DNA from: Wocania_A sp965224845
GTDB taxonomy: Bacteria; Bacteroidota; Bacteroidia; Flavobacteriales; Flavobacteriaceae
NCBI GenBank assembly: GCA_965224845.1
Contig: CBDDAJ010000035.1
Location: forward strand, 3,595-67,594
Direction: 5' to 3'
DNA: 64,000 nt
The notes beneath the pieces are model-generated. The model was not told where the DNA came from. It searched no databases and saw only the letters and a program-made list of their open reading frames with translations. Below, in pieces: positions 43,595-52,339 of the stretch. The stretch's first letter is position 1. Each line of letters starts with the position of its first letter. The position numbers were made by a program, and so were the translations under genes.

Positions 43595-44620
43595 TTAGTT
43601 AGGCAGAACCAAAGAAATACCAGATCCATTTTCATTAGAAAACACAATAGCTCCCTTATCAAAACGAACACCTTGAGCAATATCTTTTTTTAACAGCATT
43701 GCTCCATCTGCATCTATATAGTCTAAAAGCGAAGCTAGTTGTACCAGACTAGAAATACCTACTGAAGACTCGGTCATACAACCAGCCATAACCTGTAAAT
43801 TATTGACTCGGGCCATTGTTATCATTTTTAAAGCGGGAGTTATCCCTCCACATTTCATAAGTTTAATATTTATTCCATGAAATGATTTAGCACATAACTC
43901 AACATCTTCAAGCCTTTGACAGCTTTCATCAGCAATAATAGGCAGTTCAGTTTCACTTTTAAGTATTTGCATCTCTTCCCAGTTATTAGCTTTTAATGGT
44001 TGTTCAATAAATTCTACACCCAGTAATTTTAATGCTTTAGCATTACGTATGGTTTCTTCAATGGTCCAAGCACAATTTGCATCAATTCTAAAAACAGCAT
44101 CTGTAACACTTCTCAACGCTTTAATAATTTTCACATCTTCAGAAGTACCAAGCTTAATTTTATAAATAGGCCAAGGAGTTTCCATTATTTTAGCTTTCAT
44201 TTTTGAAATACTATCAATACCAATTGTATAATTTGTTAACGGCACTTTACTATTAGGCTTATCCCAAAAGCTCCGTAAGGCCTTATTATTTTGTTTTGCA
44301 TACAAGTTCCAATAGGCACAATCTATAGCACATAAAGTAAAATAATCGTTTTTTAAGTAAGGTTCTAATTGCTGCCAAAGCGTTCCAGGTTCTAGGCCAA
44401 ATCCCCCCTCAACAATTTCTTTAACAACACTAGCAGATTTCTTAATCTTTTCTATAGTACTATCATAATAAGGGTTGGTTGTAGCTTCTCCGTAGCCCAC
44501 AAATGTTCCGTCACTAATAGATACAATAACTGTTTTTTGAATGTTAACAGTATATCTGGACGTGGTAAAGGGGTGTTTTAAAAAAAGTTGATAAGGTTGT
44601 ATTTTTAATTTTAGGTTCAC
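43595..44620 (-). CDS. Dipeptide epimerase (enolase superfamily, L-Ala-D/L-Glu type)
   Basis: A 341-residue protein of the muconate-lactonizing subgroup. The KxK acid-base motif is YKIKLG, metal ligands lie in RIDANCAW, FIEQPL and IADES, and the second catalytic Lys is in NIKLMKCGG. The start MNLKLKIQPYQLFLKHPFTTSR fits the family capping domain. Such enzymes epimerise dipeptides from peptidoglycan turnover (L-Ala-D-Glu to L-Ala-L-Glu). Substrate specificity is inferred from the family. Confidence 0.9.
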   Translation of the reverse strand: MNLKLKIQPYQLFLKHPFTTSRYTVNIQKTVIVSISDGTFVGYGEATTNPYYDSTIEKIKKSASVVKEIVEGGFGLEPGTLWQQLEPYLKNDYFTLCAIDCAYWNLYAKQNNKALRSFWDKPNSKVPLTNYTIGIDSISKMKAKIMETPWPIYKIKLGTSEDVKIIKALRSVTDAVFRIDANCAWTIEETIRNAKALKLLGVEFIEQPLKANNWEEMQILKSETELPIIADESCQRLEDVELCAKSFHGINIKLMKCGGITPALKMITMARVNNLQVMAGCMTESSVGISSLVQLASLLDYIDADGAMLLKKDIAQGVRFDKGAIVFSNENGSGISLVLPN

Positions 44621-44648
44621 TCTATAAATATAATATTAATGTTTCTAC

Positions 44649-44677
44649 AAAAAAAAGACCAACATAAAATGTTGGTC
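44649..44677 (-). terminator. Terminator downstream of asnB
   Basis: GACCAACA and TGTTGGTC form an eight-base stem with loop TAAAA. The A run at 44649-44656 gives the minus-strand U tract. Confidence 0.75.
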
Positions 44678-44708
44678 TCGACTAACTCAAATATTCACTT
44701 ATATACTT

Positions 44709-46373
44709 TTAATAAGCATCGTCGTGTACTTTAGCAACCGCCCTACCAGACGGATCATTCATATTTTTAAAAGCTTCGTCCCATTCTAAAGCTATTTTTG
44801 TACTACAAGCTACACTTGGTTCTTGTGGTACACACAACGCGGCTGCATCACTAGGAAAATGCTCTTCGAAAATTGAACGATAATAAAACTCTTCTTTATT
44901 TTGTGGTGTTTGAATTGGAAATCTAAAGTGTGCATTTTTTATTTGCTCATCGCTTACAGCTTCTTCTACAACTTCTTTTAATGTATCGATCCAGCTATAC
45001 CCTACACCATCACTAAACTGTTCTTTTTGCCTCCATGCTACACTCTCTGGCAGCATATCTTCAAATGCTTTACGAACCACCCATTTTTCCATACGCTCAC
45101 CATTAATCATTTTGTCCTGTGGGTTTATTTGCATAGCCACATCCATAAATTCTTTATCCAAAAACGGGACACGTCCTTCAATACCCCATGCTGCTAAACT
45201 TTTATTTGCACGTAAGCAATCGTACATATGCAACTTACTTAACTTACGCACGGTTTCTTCATGAAACTCCTGAGCATTTGGTGCCTTATGAAAGTATAAA
45301 TAGCCTCCAAACAATTCATCGGCGCCTTCTCCGGATAATACCATTTTAATCCCCATAGATTTAATTACACGTGCCATTAAATACATAGGTGTACTAGCTC
45401 TTATGGTTGTAATATCGTAAGTTTCTAAGTTATAGATTACATCCCTGACAGCATCCAAACCTTCTTGAATTGTAAATTTTATTTCATGATGAACCGTTCC
45501 AATATGATCGGCTACTTTTTGAGCTGCAGCTAAATCAGGTGATCCTTCTAATCCTACAGAAAACGAATGTAATTGTGGCCACCAAGCAGCTTGTTTATCA
45601 TCAGATTCAATTCTTTTCTCTGCATATTTTTTTGCTATTGCTGATGTCACCGATGAATCTAATCCACCAGACAATAAAACACCGTAAGGCACATCACTCA
45701 TTAACTGTCTGTGTACTGCCGCTTCTAGTGCTTCTTTTATTTTCTGAATACTCGTTTCGTTATCTTTAACAGCATCGTATTCTGTCCATGCTCTGTTATA
45801 CCATTTTACAAACTCACCATCTTTACTACTTAGGTAATGCCCTGGAGGAAATAATTCAATCTTAGTACATACGCCTTCCAGAGCTTTTAACTCTGACGCG
45901 ACATAAAACGTTCCGTTTTGATCCCAACCAATGTAAAGTGGTATAATGCCCATATGGTCTCTGGCTACAAAGTATTCGTCCTTTTCAACATCGTAAATTG
46001 CAAACCCAAAAATACCATTCATCTCATCAACAAAATCAACTCCTTTTTCTTTATACAATGCCAAAATAACTTCGCAATCGCTTTCTGTTTGAAAGTTATA
46101 TTTACCATCAAATTGTTTACGCAACGCTCTATGGTTATAAATTTCACCATTTGCAGCAAGTATTAGCTTTTTATCTTCACTAAATAAAGGCTGTTTCCCA
46201 GATGCCGGATCTACAATTGCTAAGCGTTCGTGTGCTAAAATAGCCTTGTCGTTACTATAAATACCGCTCCAATCTGGTCCACGGTGGCGAATGGTTTTTG
46301 ACATTTCTAAGATTTGAGGCCTTAAATCATCAGCTTTTTGTTTTAAATCGAATGCACATACAATTCCACACAT
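44709..46373 (-). CDS. asnB: Asparagine synthase B (glutamine-hydrolysing)
   Basis: A 554-residue protein, the AsnB length. Cys2 of MCGIVCAFD is the glutaminase nucleophile, with RHRGPDWSGIY and EIYNHRALR in the amidotransferase domain. The synthetase PP-loop is GVLLSGGLDSSV, and SGEGADELFGGYLYF and RVPFLDKEFMDVAM complete the ATP and aspartate site. It makes asparagine from aspartate using glutamine nitrogen. The gene stands alone between hairpins. Confidence 0.97.
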   Translation of the reverse strand: MCGIVCAFDLKQKADDLRPQILEMSKTIRHRGPDWSGIYSNDKAILAHERLAIVDPASGKQPLFSEDKKLILAANGEIYNHRALRKQFDGKYNFQTESDCEVILALYKEKGVDFVDEMNGIFGFAIYDVEKDEYFVARDHMGIIPLYIGWDQNGTFYVASELKALEGVCTKIELFPPGHYLSSKDGEFVKWYNRAWTEYDAVKDNETSIQKIKEALEAAVHRQLMSDVPYGVLLSGGLDSSVTSAIAKKYAEKRIESDDKQAAWWPQLHSFSVGLEGSPDLAAAQKVADHIGTVHHEIKFTIQEGLDAVRDVIYNLETYDITTIRASTPMYLMARVIKSMGIKMVLSGEGADELFGGYLYFHKAPNAQEFHEETVRKLSKLHMYDCLRANKSLAAWGIEGRVPFLDKEFMDVAMQINPQDKMINGERMEKWVVRKAFEDMLPESVAWRQKEQFSDGVGYSWIDTLKEVVEEAVSDEQIKNAHFRFPIQTPQNKEEFYYRSIFEEHFPSDAAALCVPQEPSVACSTKIALEWDEAFKNMNDPSGRAVAKVHDDAY

Positions 46374-46637
46374 AATCTTTTATCTTTTACTCTATTATAT
46401 TTTAATTAACGATACAAAAATGCCATTATACTTTTATTATAAAAACAGTAATCACATAAATGGTTATAATTTAAAACTAATAATATGAAATTAATTAAAA
46501 AATGAAATGTTGAAATTCTTTTTTAAAAACATTTTCTTCCAAAATGTAAACTTTAACATAGTGTAACAATATTTATAAAAATTTTAAGACTATATCCGTT
46601 TACCTTTAAACCCATCTTAAACCTTAAAAAAAATATT

Positions 46638-47165
46638 ATGAAAAAATCAACATGTATTACAACTATTGCTTTTGCATTTGTTATGTTATTAACGACAAAC
46701 ATCAATGCCCAAAGCTTTGCTAAAATGGACAAAAGCCCTATGGATGCTGCTATTTACAAAACTTCCAGAAATAGCCCTGCTATTGCTAAAGTGATATACA
46801 GTAGACCACAACTTAAAGGAAGAGCGCTTAGTAGTTTAGCTCCTAATGGAAAAGTATGGAGAACGGGTGCCAATGAAGCTTCTGAAATTACGTTTTTTAA
46901 TGATGTAACTTTTGGTGGAAAAAACATAAAAGCCGGAACTTACACTTTGTTTACTATTCCCGGAAATGACGAATGGACTATTATTATAAATTCTGATGTT
47001 AATACATGGGGGGCTTATAGTTATAACCAAAGTAATGATGTTGCAAGAGTAAGTGCTAAAGTAACTCAGGGAGATAAAAGTTTAGAAGCTTTTTCAATAG
47101 CTTTTAATAATGGTTATATGCATTTAGGCTGGGGTAAAACACGGGTAGCTGTAGCCATTAAATAG
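46638..47165 (+). CDS. DUF2911-domain secreted protein
   Basis: A 175-residue protein with a signal peptide (MKKSTCITTIAFAFVMLLTT, cleavage near NAQ). The DUF2911 core is SPAIAKVIYSRPQLKGRALS, VWRTGANEASEITF, GTYTLFTIPGNDEWTIIIN and WGAYSYNQSNDVARV. The function is not known. It is preceded by 265 bases of AT-rich DNA with no other feature I can support, and is followed by a terminator. Confidence 0.88.
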   Translation: MKKSTCITTIAFAFVMLLTTNINAQSFAKMDKSPMDAAIYKTSRNSPAIAKVIYSRPQLKGRALSSLAPNGKVWRTGANEASEITFFNDVTFGGKNIKAGTYTLFTIPGNDEWTIIINSDVNTWGAYSYNQSNDVARVSAKVTQGDKSLEAFSIAFNNGYMHLGWGKTRVAVAIK

Positions 47166-47184
47166 CTTAAAATTTACTACAAAT

Positions 47185-47220
47185 AAAAAGCGTTTTGAAA
47201 AATATCAAGGCGCTTTTTAT
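47185..47220. terminator. Bidirectional terminator between the DUF2911 gene and queE
   Basis: AAAAAGCGTTTTGA pairs with TCAAGGCGCTTTTT, including two G-U pairs, around an AAAATA loop. The convergent genes on both sides end close to it. Confidence 0.75.
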
Positions 47221-47810
47221 CAAGGAATATTTAAGTACTTATGGGTTTGCAGCGAAACTTTCCATTTAGGATTAGCCATGACATAATCTACAATCTCCGG
47301 CACAACTTTATCGCGCTTGCTCCATTCGGGCTGTAAGTACAAAATACAATGGTCATTAACTTTTGAAGCTTGTTCTTCTGCGAAGCGAAAATCGTCTTTA
47401 TTATATACAATTATTTTTAGTTCATCGGCATTCTCATAAACCGCTTTAGTAGGAGGCTTCATTTTTTTGGGCGACAAACAAATCCAATCCCAAGTCCCTG
47501 TTAATTTATAAGCTCCCGAGGTTTCAATATGTGTTTTTAGCCCCTCAGCTTTCAAAGTATTGGTTAAAAGTGTCATATCCCAGGTTAATGGTTCACCTCC
47601 GGTTATAACAATAGTATCGCTATACTTCTTTGCATTTTCTACAATCGTACTTATGTCTGTTGGCGGATGTAAATCGGCATTCCAACTTTCTTTCACATCA
47701 CACCAGTGACACCCTACATCACAGCCTCCAATTCTAATAAAATAAGCTGCTGTTCCTTTATAGTAACCTTCTCCCTGAATAGTATAAAACTCTTCCATTA
47801 AAGGTAACAT
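47220..47810 (-). CDS. queE: 7-carboxy-7-deazaguanine synthase
   Basis: A 196-residue radical-SAM protein. The cluster motif is GGCDVGCHWCDVKESW with three Cys in C-x3-C-x2-C, followed by IVITGGEPL (the GGE SAM motif) and ETSGAYKLTGTWDWICLSPKK. QueE makes CDG from carboxytetrahydropterin in queuosine and preQ0 synthesis. The protein is shorter than E. coli QueE, as is usual in flavobacteria. No other queuosine genes lie in the window. Confidence 0.92.
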   Translation of the reverse strand: MLPLMEEFYTIQGEGYYKGTAAYFIRIGGCDVGCHWCDVKESWNADLHPPTDISTIVENAKKYSDTIVITGGEPLTWDMTLLTNTLKAEGLKTHIETSGAYKLTGTWDWICLSPKKMKPPTKAVYENADELKIIVYNKDDFRFAEEQASKVNDHCILYLQPEWSKRDKVVPEIVDYVMANPKWKVSLQTHKYLNIP

Positions 47811-47983
47811 TTTCCCTTTTTCAACTAATTAATTGAATATCTTTATTCATCTGTACAATTCTTGATTTTAATATAGTCAGATGTCATTCACCTTACAATA
47901 AGTTTAAGCAAGTATAAACTTTAAAATTTAGGCTCATTTCATAGTTTGCAAAGATACATATTCCCAATTTGATTTATTTCAAT

Positions 47984-48014
47984 TTTGAATTTCAATTTGA
48001 TTTTTATAGTTTCG
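47984..48014 (+). promoter_or_regulatory. Promoter of the first leader-sharing secreted protein gene
   Basis: TTTG at 47984-47987 and, after 19 bases, TAGTTTCG at 48007-48014, a one-mismatch TAnnTTTG. The same layout (19-base spacer and TTCG ending) recurs at 48879-48909 before the second gene. Confidence 0.55.
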
Positions 48015-48062
48015 TACTCCCTAGTTTAAATAGTAAATTGCCAGCTTCAATCTCTCTCAAGA

Positions 48063-48821
48063 ATGAAAAAAATAGCATATTTAATAATGCTGCTTTGTTG
48101 CAGTTATTATTATAGTGCCGCTCAAGTAGGCATTGGCACAACGACTCCTGAAGCCTCTTCCATTTTACATATTGAATCCTCAAATCGTGGCTTATTACCG
48201 CCAAGAGTTAATTTAACAAGTGTAAATGATGTTACAACCATTCCTACTCCTACTGAAGGTTTGATGGTTTATAGCTTATCTTCCAATAGCTGTAATTTAC
48301 CTGCTGGTTTGTATGTATTTAATGGTACCATATGGCAACGAGTAAGTTTCTCAGGAGGCAGCAATACATATTCAAGATTAATTAGAGATGAAATTGGTGT
48401 AAGTAACGTTACTTTTACGGCATACAATTCTAATAATTCTTACGGCAACTACAATAGTTTATTTGACAATGTAGATAATACTGGCGGGAGTTCCTTTCAC
48501 TCATCAAGAAGCGGATCTCCAACTGGAGATTGGGGCTTTGGCATAACATTACCTGGTCAATATTTCATATCGCAGCTAATTTTAAATGGTAGAAATGATT
48601 GTTGTACTAGCAGAATACAAAACGTAGTTATTAGATTGTATAGTTGTGGTAATTTAGTCTATTCAAGTCCGGCTATTAGCTCTTCAACTACCGGAGACAA
48701 TACGGTTACTATACCAAACATCTATGCTGATGAAATAAGGCTAGTTGTTCCAAACGGAGGCTCAACACCCGGAGGAGCTGTAATAAATTTTTCAGAATTG
48801 GATGTTGTAGGATATTTATAA
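48063..48821 (+). CDS. Secreted protein with shared VGIGTTTP leader and discoidin-like C-terminal domain
   Basis: A 252-residue protein. The signal peptide is MKKIAYLIMLLCCSYYYSAAQ, followed by VGIGTTTPEASSILHIESSN, a leader seen on many exported Bacteroidota proteins. From about residue 105 the sequence is strand-rich with paired Cys and fits a galactose-binding or discoidin-like fold (SQLILNGRNDCCTSRIQNVVI, INFSELDVVGYL). No T9SS sorting domain is seen. It is probably an envelope or secreted binding protein. The next gene shares its promoter and first ~55 codons. Confidence 0.8.
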   Translation: MKKIAYLIMLLCCSYYYSAAQVGIGTTTPEASSILHIESSNRGLLPPRVNLTSVNDVTTIPTPTEGLMVYSLSSNSCNLPAGLYVFNGTIWQRVSFSGGSNTYSRLIRDEIGVSNVTFTAYNSNNSYGNYNSLFDNVDNTGGSSFHSSRSGSPTGDWGFGITLPGQYFISQLILNGRNDCCTSRIQNVVIRLYSCGNLVYSSPAISSSTTGDNTVTIPNIYADEIRLVVPNGGSTPGGAVINFSELDVVGYL

Positions 48822-48878
48822 GGGCCGGCGGTATTAAAGGAATTACTCCGTGAACAACTCTCCCTCAGATTGTTAAAT

Positions 48879-48909
48879 TTTGATTTCCAATTGAATTTAT
48901 ATAACTTCG
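48879..48909 (+). promoter_or_regulatory. Promoter of the second leader-sharing secreted protein gene
   Basis: TTTG at 48879-48882, a 19-base spacer, and TAACTTCG at 48902-48909. It lies 44 bases before the ATG, against 48 in the first gene, with the same kind of TTCG-ended -7 element. Confidence 0.55.
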
Positions 48910-48953
48910 CAGTGGATTAATTAAAAGTAAATTGCTCTCAAACGCTCTCTCTA

Positions 48954-49682
48954 ATGAAAAAAACTGCGTATTTAATAATACTGCTTTGTTGCAGCTATTA
49001 TTATAGTGCCGCACAAGTTGGTATTGGCACTACGACTCCAGATGCATCATCTATTCTTGATGTAGAATCTACAGACAAAGGTATTCTTATTCCCAGACTA
49101 ACTACCGTACAAATTAATGCTATAAGCAATCCAGCAAATGGACTAATGGTGTATAACACCGACTTGAATGAATTTCAATTTAATTGCGGCTCTATTGCTG
49201 TTCCAGATTGGGTTAAAACATTGCATAACATGTCTGTAAAATATAGCAACACCAATACGGCAACAAACATAAATTCATCATCATATACTAACATACCCAT
49301 TTTTGGTTCTTTAGACTGGAATGATGATACCAGCCTTTATAGTGTATCAGGAAATATTTTAACTATTAATACTACAGGTAGATATAGAATTACTGCCAAT
49401 ATAGCCTATACTGTTCCAAATGTTCCAGGAAACAATTCTGAACAACGTGTATCTGTAGAAGCTCAAATAGCCATTAACGGTACTCCAACCGGGGCTATAG
49501 CCAATACAGGTTATGTGAGGCGTGCTAACGGACATAATGAAGCCTCTTTACATATTACAGAAGTTTTTAATATTACAGCTGGACAAACCATTAGTATACA
49601 AACCATAAGAGGTGGTAATACTGCACCTGCTAATTTAAGAAGTGCAGGGACCTCAAACATTTATGTTGAAAAAATAAAATAA
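48954..49682 (+). CDS. Secreted protein with shared VGIGTTTP leader and C1q/TNF-like C-terminal domain
   Basis: A 242-residue protein. The signal peptide and leader (MKKTAYLIILLCCSYYYSAAQ, VGIGTTTPDASSILDVESTD) are almost the same as in the upstream gene, at both protein and DNA level. The C-terminal ~150 residues are different: SLYSVSGNILTINTTGRYRIT, EAQIAINGTPTG and SLHITEVFNITAGQTISIQTI, a jelly-roll pattern like C1q or BclA heads. It ends at NIYVEKIK. The pair looks like duplication with an exchanged C-terminal module. Confidence 0.8.
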   Translation: MKKTAYLIILLCCSYYYSAAQVGIGTTTPDASSILDVESTDKGILIPRLTTVQINAISNPANGLMVYNTDLNEFQFNCGSIAVPDWVKTLHNMSVKYSNTNTATNINSSSYTNIPIFGSLDWNDDTSLYSVSGNILTINTTGRYRITANIAYTVPNVPGNNSEQRVSVEAQIAINGTPTGAIANTGYVRRANGHNEASLHITEVFNITAGQTISIQTIRGGNTAPANLRSAGTSNIYVEKIK

Positions 49683-49683
49683 T

Positions 49684-50130
49684 TTATTTAGCTGCTATTA
49701 CATCAATTTCAATGCTTGCGTTTCCTGCCAGATCTCCGGCTGCAAAAGTTGTACGAGCTGGTTTTTTTGTAAAATACTTAACATAAACCTCATTAAACGT
49801 GGCAAAGTCATTAATATCTTTTAAGATCACTGTACATTTCACTACATTATCTAATTCTAAATCATGATGCTTCAAAACAGCTTGAATATTTTCAATCGCC
49901 TGTTTCGCTTCATGTTTAATACCTCCCTCAACCAGAGTACCTCTTTTATGGTCTTTACCTATCTGTCCTGTTAAAAACAAAAAACCATTAGCTTCAACCG
50001 CATCACTATAAGGTGTATTTTGCCTACTGGCCTCATGTGATTTATAAAAGCTAATTTTATTTTTATCGCTTCCACACGATATCAAAATAATAAGTATTAA
50101 TATGTTAATAATTCTTATTGTTTTATTCAT
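49684..50130 (-). CDS. RidA-family lipoprotein
   Basis: A 148-residue protein. A lipoprotein signal (IIRILILIILISCGSDK-type, lipobox LISC) precedes a RidA (YjgF) domain: PYSDAVEANGFLFLTGQIGKD, EAKQAIENIQAVLKHHDLEL, VVKCTVILKDINDFATFNEVY and PARTTFAAGDLAGNASIEIDVIA. The Arg of PARTTF matches the catalytic Arg of active RidA, which hydrolyses reactive imines. A periplasmic lipoprotein form is unusual for a mainly cytosolic family. It is divergent from the HerA-like gene. Confidence 0.87.
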   Translation of the reverse strand: MNKTIRIINILILIILISCGSDKNKISFYKSHEASRQNTPYSDAVEANGFLFLTGQIGKDHKRGTLVEGGIKHEAKQAIENIQAVLKHHDLELDNVVKCTVILKDINDFATFNEVYVKYFTKKPARTTFAAGDLAGNASIEIDVIAAK

Positions 50131-50182
50131 GCCACTGAATTTTATAATTGACTAAAATTACACTATTTTTAACAAAACTTTG

Positions 50183-51727
50183 ATGATGAGTAGAACTAAC
50201 AATTTTGTGCAAGCCATAACCGATGGAAATACCTTTAAAGGCGATTCAATAACCGTCGGTTCTGCAATATTAGATGGGGAAACTATAACCAACGCATATG
50301 TAAAGATTCCATTAAAGACCATGAACCGACATGGTTTAATTGCTGGAGCCACAGGAACCGGTAAAACAAAATCTTTACAAGTTTTAGCTGAACATTTAAG
50401 CGATAAGGGGATTCCTGTGCTACTTATGGATATTAAAGGCGATTTAAGTGGATTAGCACAACCTAGTCCTGGGCATCCAAAAATTGATGAACGTCACGAA
50501 AAAATTGGCCTCCCTTTTGAAGCAAAAAAATTTCCTGTTGAAATTTTAACACTTTCTGAACAAGATGGTGTAAGATTGCGCGCAACAGTAAGTGAATTTG
50601 GCCCTGTATTATTATCACGCATTTTAGATTTATCTGAAACACAATCAGGCGTAGTTGCAGTCATTTTTCAATACTGCGACAATAACAAACTGCCTTTACT
50701 AGACTTAAAAGATTTTAAAAAAATACTACAATATGCAACGCAGGAAGGTAAAAAAGAATTTACCGAAGCTTATGGAAGAATATCAACGGCCTCTACTGGT
50801 GCTATTTTGCGTAAAGTTGTTGAATTAGAGCAACAAGGTGCTGATTTGTTTTTTGGAGAAACCTCTTTTGATGTTGAGGATTTATTACGAGTTGATGATG
50901 ATGGCAGAGGTTATATCAATATTATAAGACTTACAGATATACAAGACAGGCCAAAACTTTTCTCAACATTTATGCTAAGCTTATTGGCTGAAATTTATTC
51001 AACTTATCCAGAGCAAGGCGATAGCGACAGGCCCGAACTCATTATGTTTATTGATGAAGCCCATTTAATTTTCAACGAAGCATCAAAAGCATTACTTAAT
51101 CAAATAGAAAGTATTGTAAAATTGATACGAAGTAAAGGCGTAGGTCTGTATTTTGTAACTCAAAACCCAACCGATGTTCCAGAAGCTGTTTTAGGTCAAC
51201 TAGGTTTAAAAGTACAGCATGCCTTAAGAGCTTTTACTGCAAAAGACAGAAAAGCTATTAAATTAACAGCGCAAAACTATCCAGATTCTGAATTTTACAA
51301 TACAACCGAAGTTTTAACATCCTTAGGAATAGGTGAAGCCTTAGTATCTGCTTTAGATGAAAAAGGAAGGCCTACGCCACTAGCAGCCACAATGATGCGA
51401 GCACCAATGAGCAGAATGGATATTTTAACCCATAGCGAATTAAGCAATTTGCTTTCTGAATCTAAATTGGTTAAAAAATACAACGAGGAAATTGACCGAG
51501 AAAGTGCTTACGAAATGCTTAACGAAAAAATAGAACAGGCTGAAGCGGAAGAAGCTAAAGAAAAAGCACGAAAGGAGAAAGAGGCATTAAAAAAAGCGGA
51601 GTCTAAAAAACGTGCATCAACTTCGAGGCGAAAAAGCACACGTATCAACCCAGTAGTCAAAGTCCTTACAAGTGCCACTTTTATAAGAAGCGTTTTTGGC
51701 ATTTTAACCAAGGTTTTAAAAAAATAA
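50183..51727 (+). CDS. HerA-like (DUF853) P-loop ATPase
   Basis: A 514-residue protein; two consecutive ATG codons leave the start uncertain by one residue. Walker A is GATGTGKTKSLQ, followed by VLLMDIKGDLSGLAQPSPGHP, and Walker B is ELIMFIDEAHLIF. The C-terminus is a charged helical tail (EEAKEKARKEKEALKKAESKK) and a short hydrophobic end. DUF853 proteins resemble HerA/FtsK-type DNA translocases, but the cellular role is not settled. No NurA-like partner is present. Confidence 0.9.
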   Translation: MMSRTNNFVQAITDGNTFKGDSITVGSAILDGETITNAYVKIPLKTMNRHGLIAGATGTGKTKSLQVLAEHLSDKGIPVLLMDIKGDLSGLAQPSPGHPKIDERHEKIGLPFEAKKFPVEILTLSEQDGVRLRATVSEFGPVLLSRILDLSETQSGVVAVIFQYCDNNKLPLLDLKDFKKILQYATQEGKKEFTEAYGRISTASTGAILRKVVELEQQGADLFFGETSFDVEDLLRVDDDGRGYINIIRLTDIQDRPKLFSTFMLSLLAEIYSTYPEQGDSDRPELIMFIDEAHLIFNEASKALLNQIESIVKLIRSKGVGLYFVTQNPTDVPEAVLGQLGLKVQHALRAFTAKDRKAIKLTAQNYPDSEFYNTTEVLTSLGIGEALVSALDEKGRPTPLAATMMRAPMSRMDILTHSELSNLLSESKLVKKYNEEIDRESAYEMLNEKIEQAEAEEAKEKARKEKEALKKAESKKRASTSRRKSTRINPVVKVLTSATFIRSVFGILTKVLKK

Positions 51728-51766
51728 TTAATCCCCATATTAACAATCTTAATAACAAAATAATCA

Positions 51767-52327
51767 ATGCAAAAATCATGTTTCACCTTTATAATCCTAA
51801 TCTTATTTTTAGCCAGTTGCAAAAAGGAGCAAAATCCATTTCAGATTAGCAAACAACATGTAGGCTTACTTACCGATTCTACTCAAGTTAAAGATTTAGA
51901 AAGTATTTTTAGCAAAGACTCTATTGTAAGGTTTATAAGCGGTGATGAATTTACAGGCAATAAAAATGATATCGAAATTTTTGAAAAGGGTGGTAAAAAA
52001 CTCTTATCATTAACTCCAAGACAATCTTTAGATTCAACCTCGGTAATTGAAAGTGTACAAATTTTTGATTCCCGATATAAAACAGATAAAAATATAACAA
52101 CCTTAAGCACTTTTAAAGATATAGCGAACAACTATAAAATTTCGAGAATCGATAATTTAATAAATTCTGTTGTTGTTTCTGTAAACGAGATTAATGCCGC
52201 TTTTTCTATAGATAAAAAAGAGCTCCCGGCAAACCTTCGTTTTGATATGAACTTGAATATTGAAGCTGTTCAAATTCCAGACCATGCTAAAGTGAAATAC
52301 TTTTTTTTAAATTGGAGTAAATTATAA
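51767..52327 (+). CDS. Lipoprotein of unknown function
   Basis: A 186-residue protein with a lipoprotein signal (FTFIILILFLASCKKEQ). The rest includes HVGLLTDSTQVKDLESIFSKDS and a serine-rich central part; the ending VKYFFLNWSKL is hydrophobic. I recognise no domain. It lies 39 bases after the HerA-like gene and 12 bases before the YitT gene, so it may be co-transcribed with them. Confidence 0.75.
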   Translation: MQKSCFTFIILILFLASCKKEQNPFQISKQHVGLLTDSTQVKDLESIFSKDSIVRFISGDEFTGNKNDIEIFEKGGKKLLSLTPRQSLDSTSVIESVQIFDSRYKTDKNITTLSTFKDIANNYKISRIDNLINSVVVSVNEINAAFSIDKKELPANLRFDMNLNIEAVQIPDHAKVKYFFLNWSKL

Positions 52328-52339
52328 TACACAAACCTC

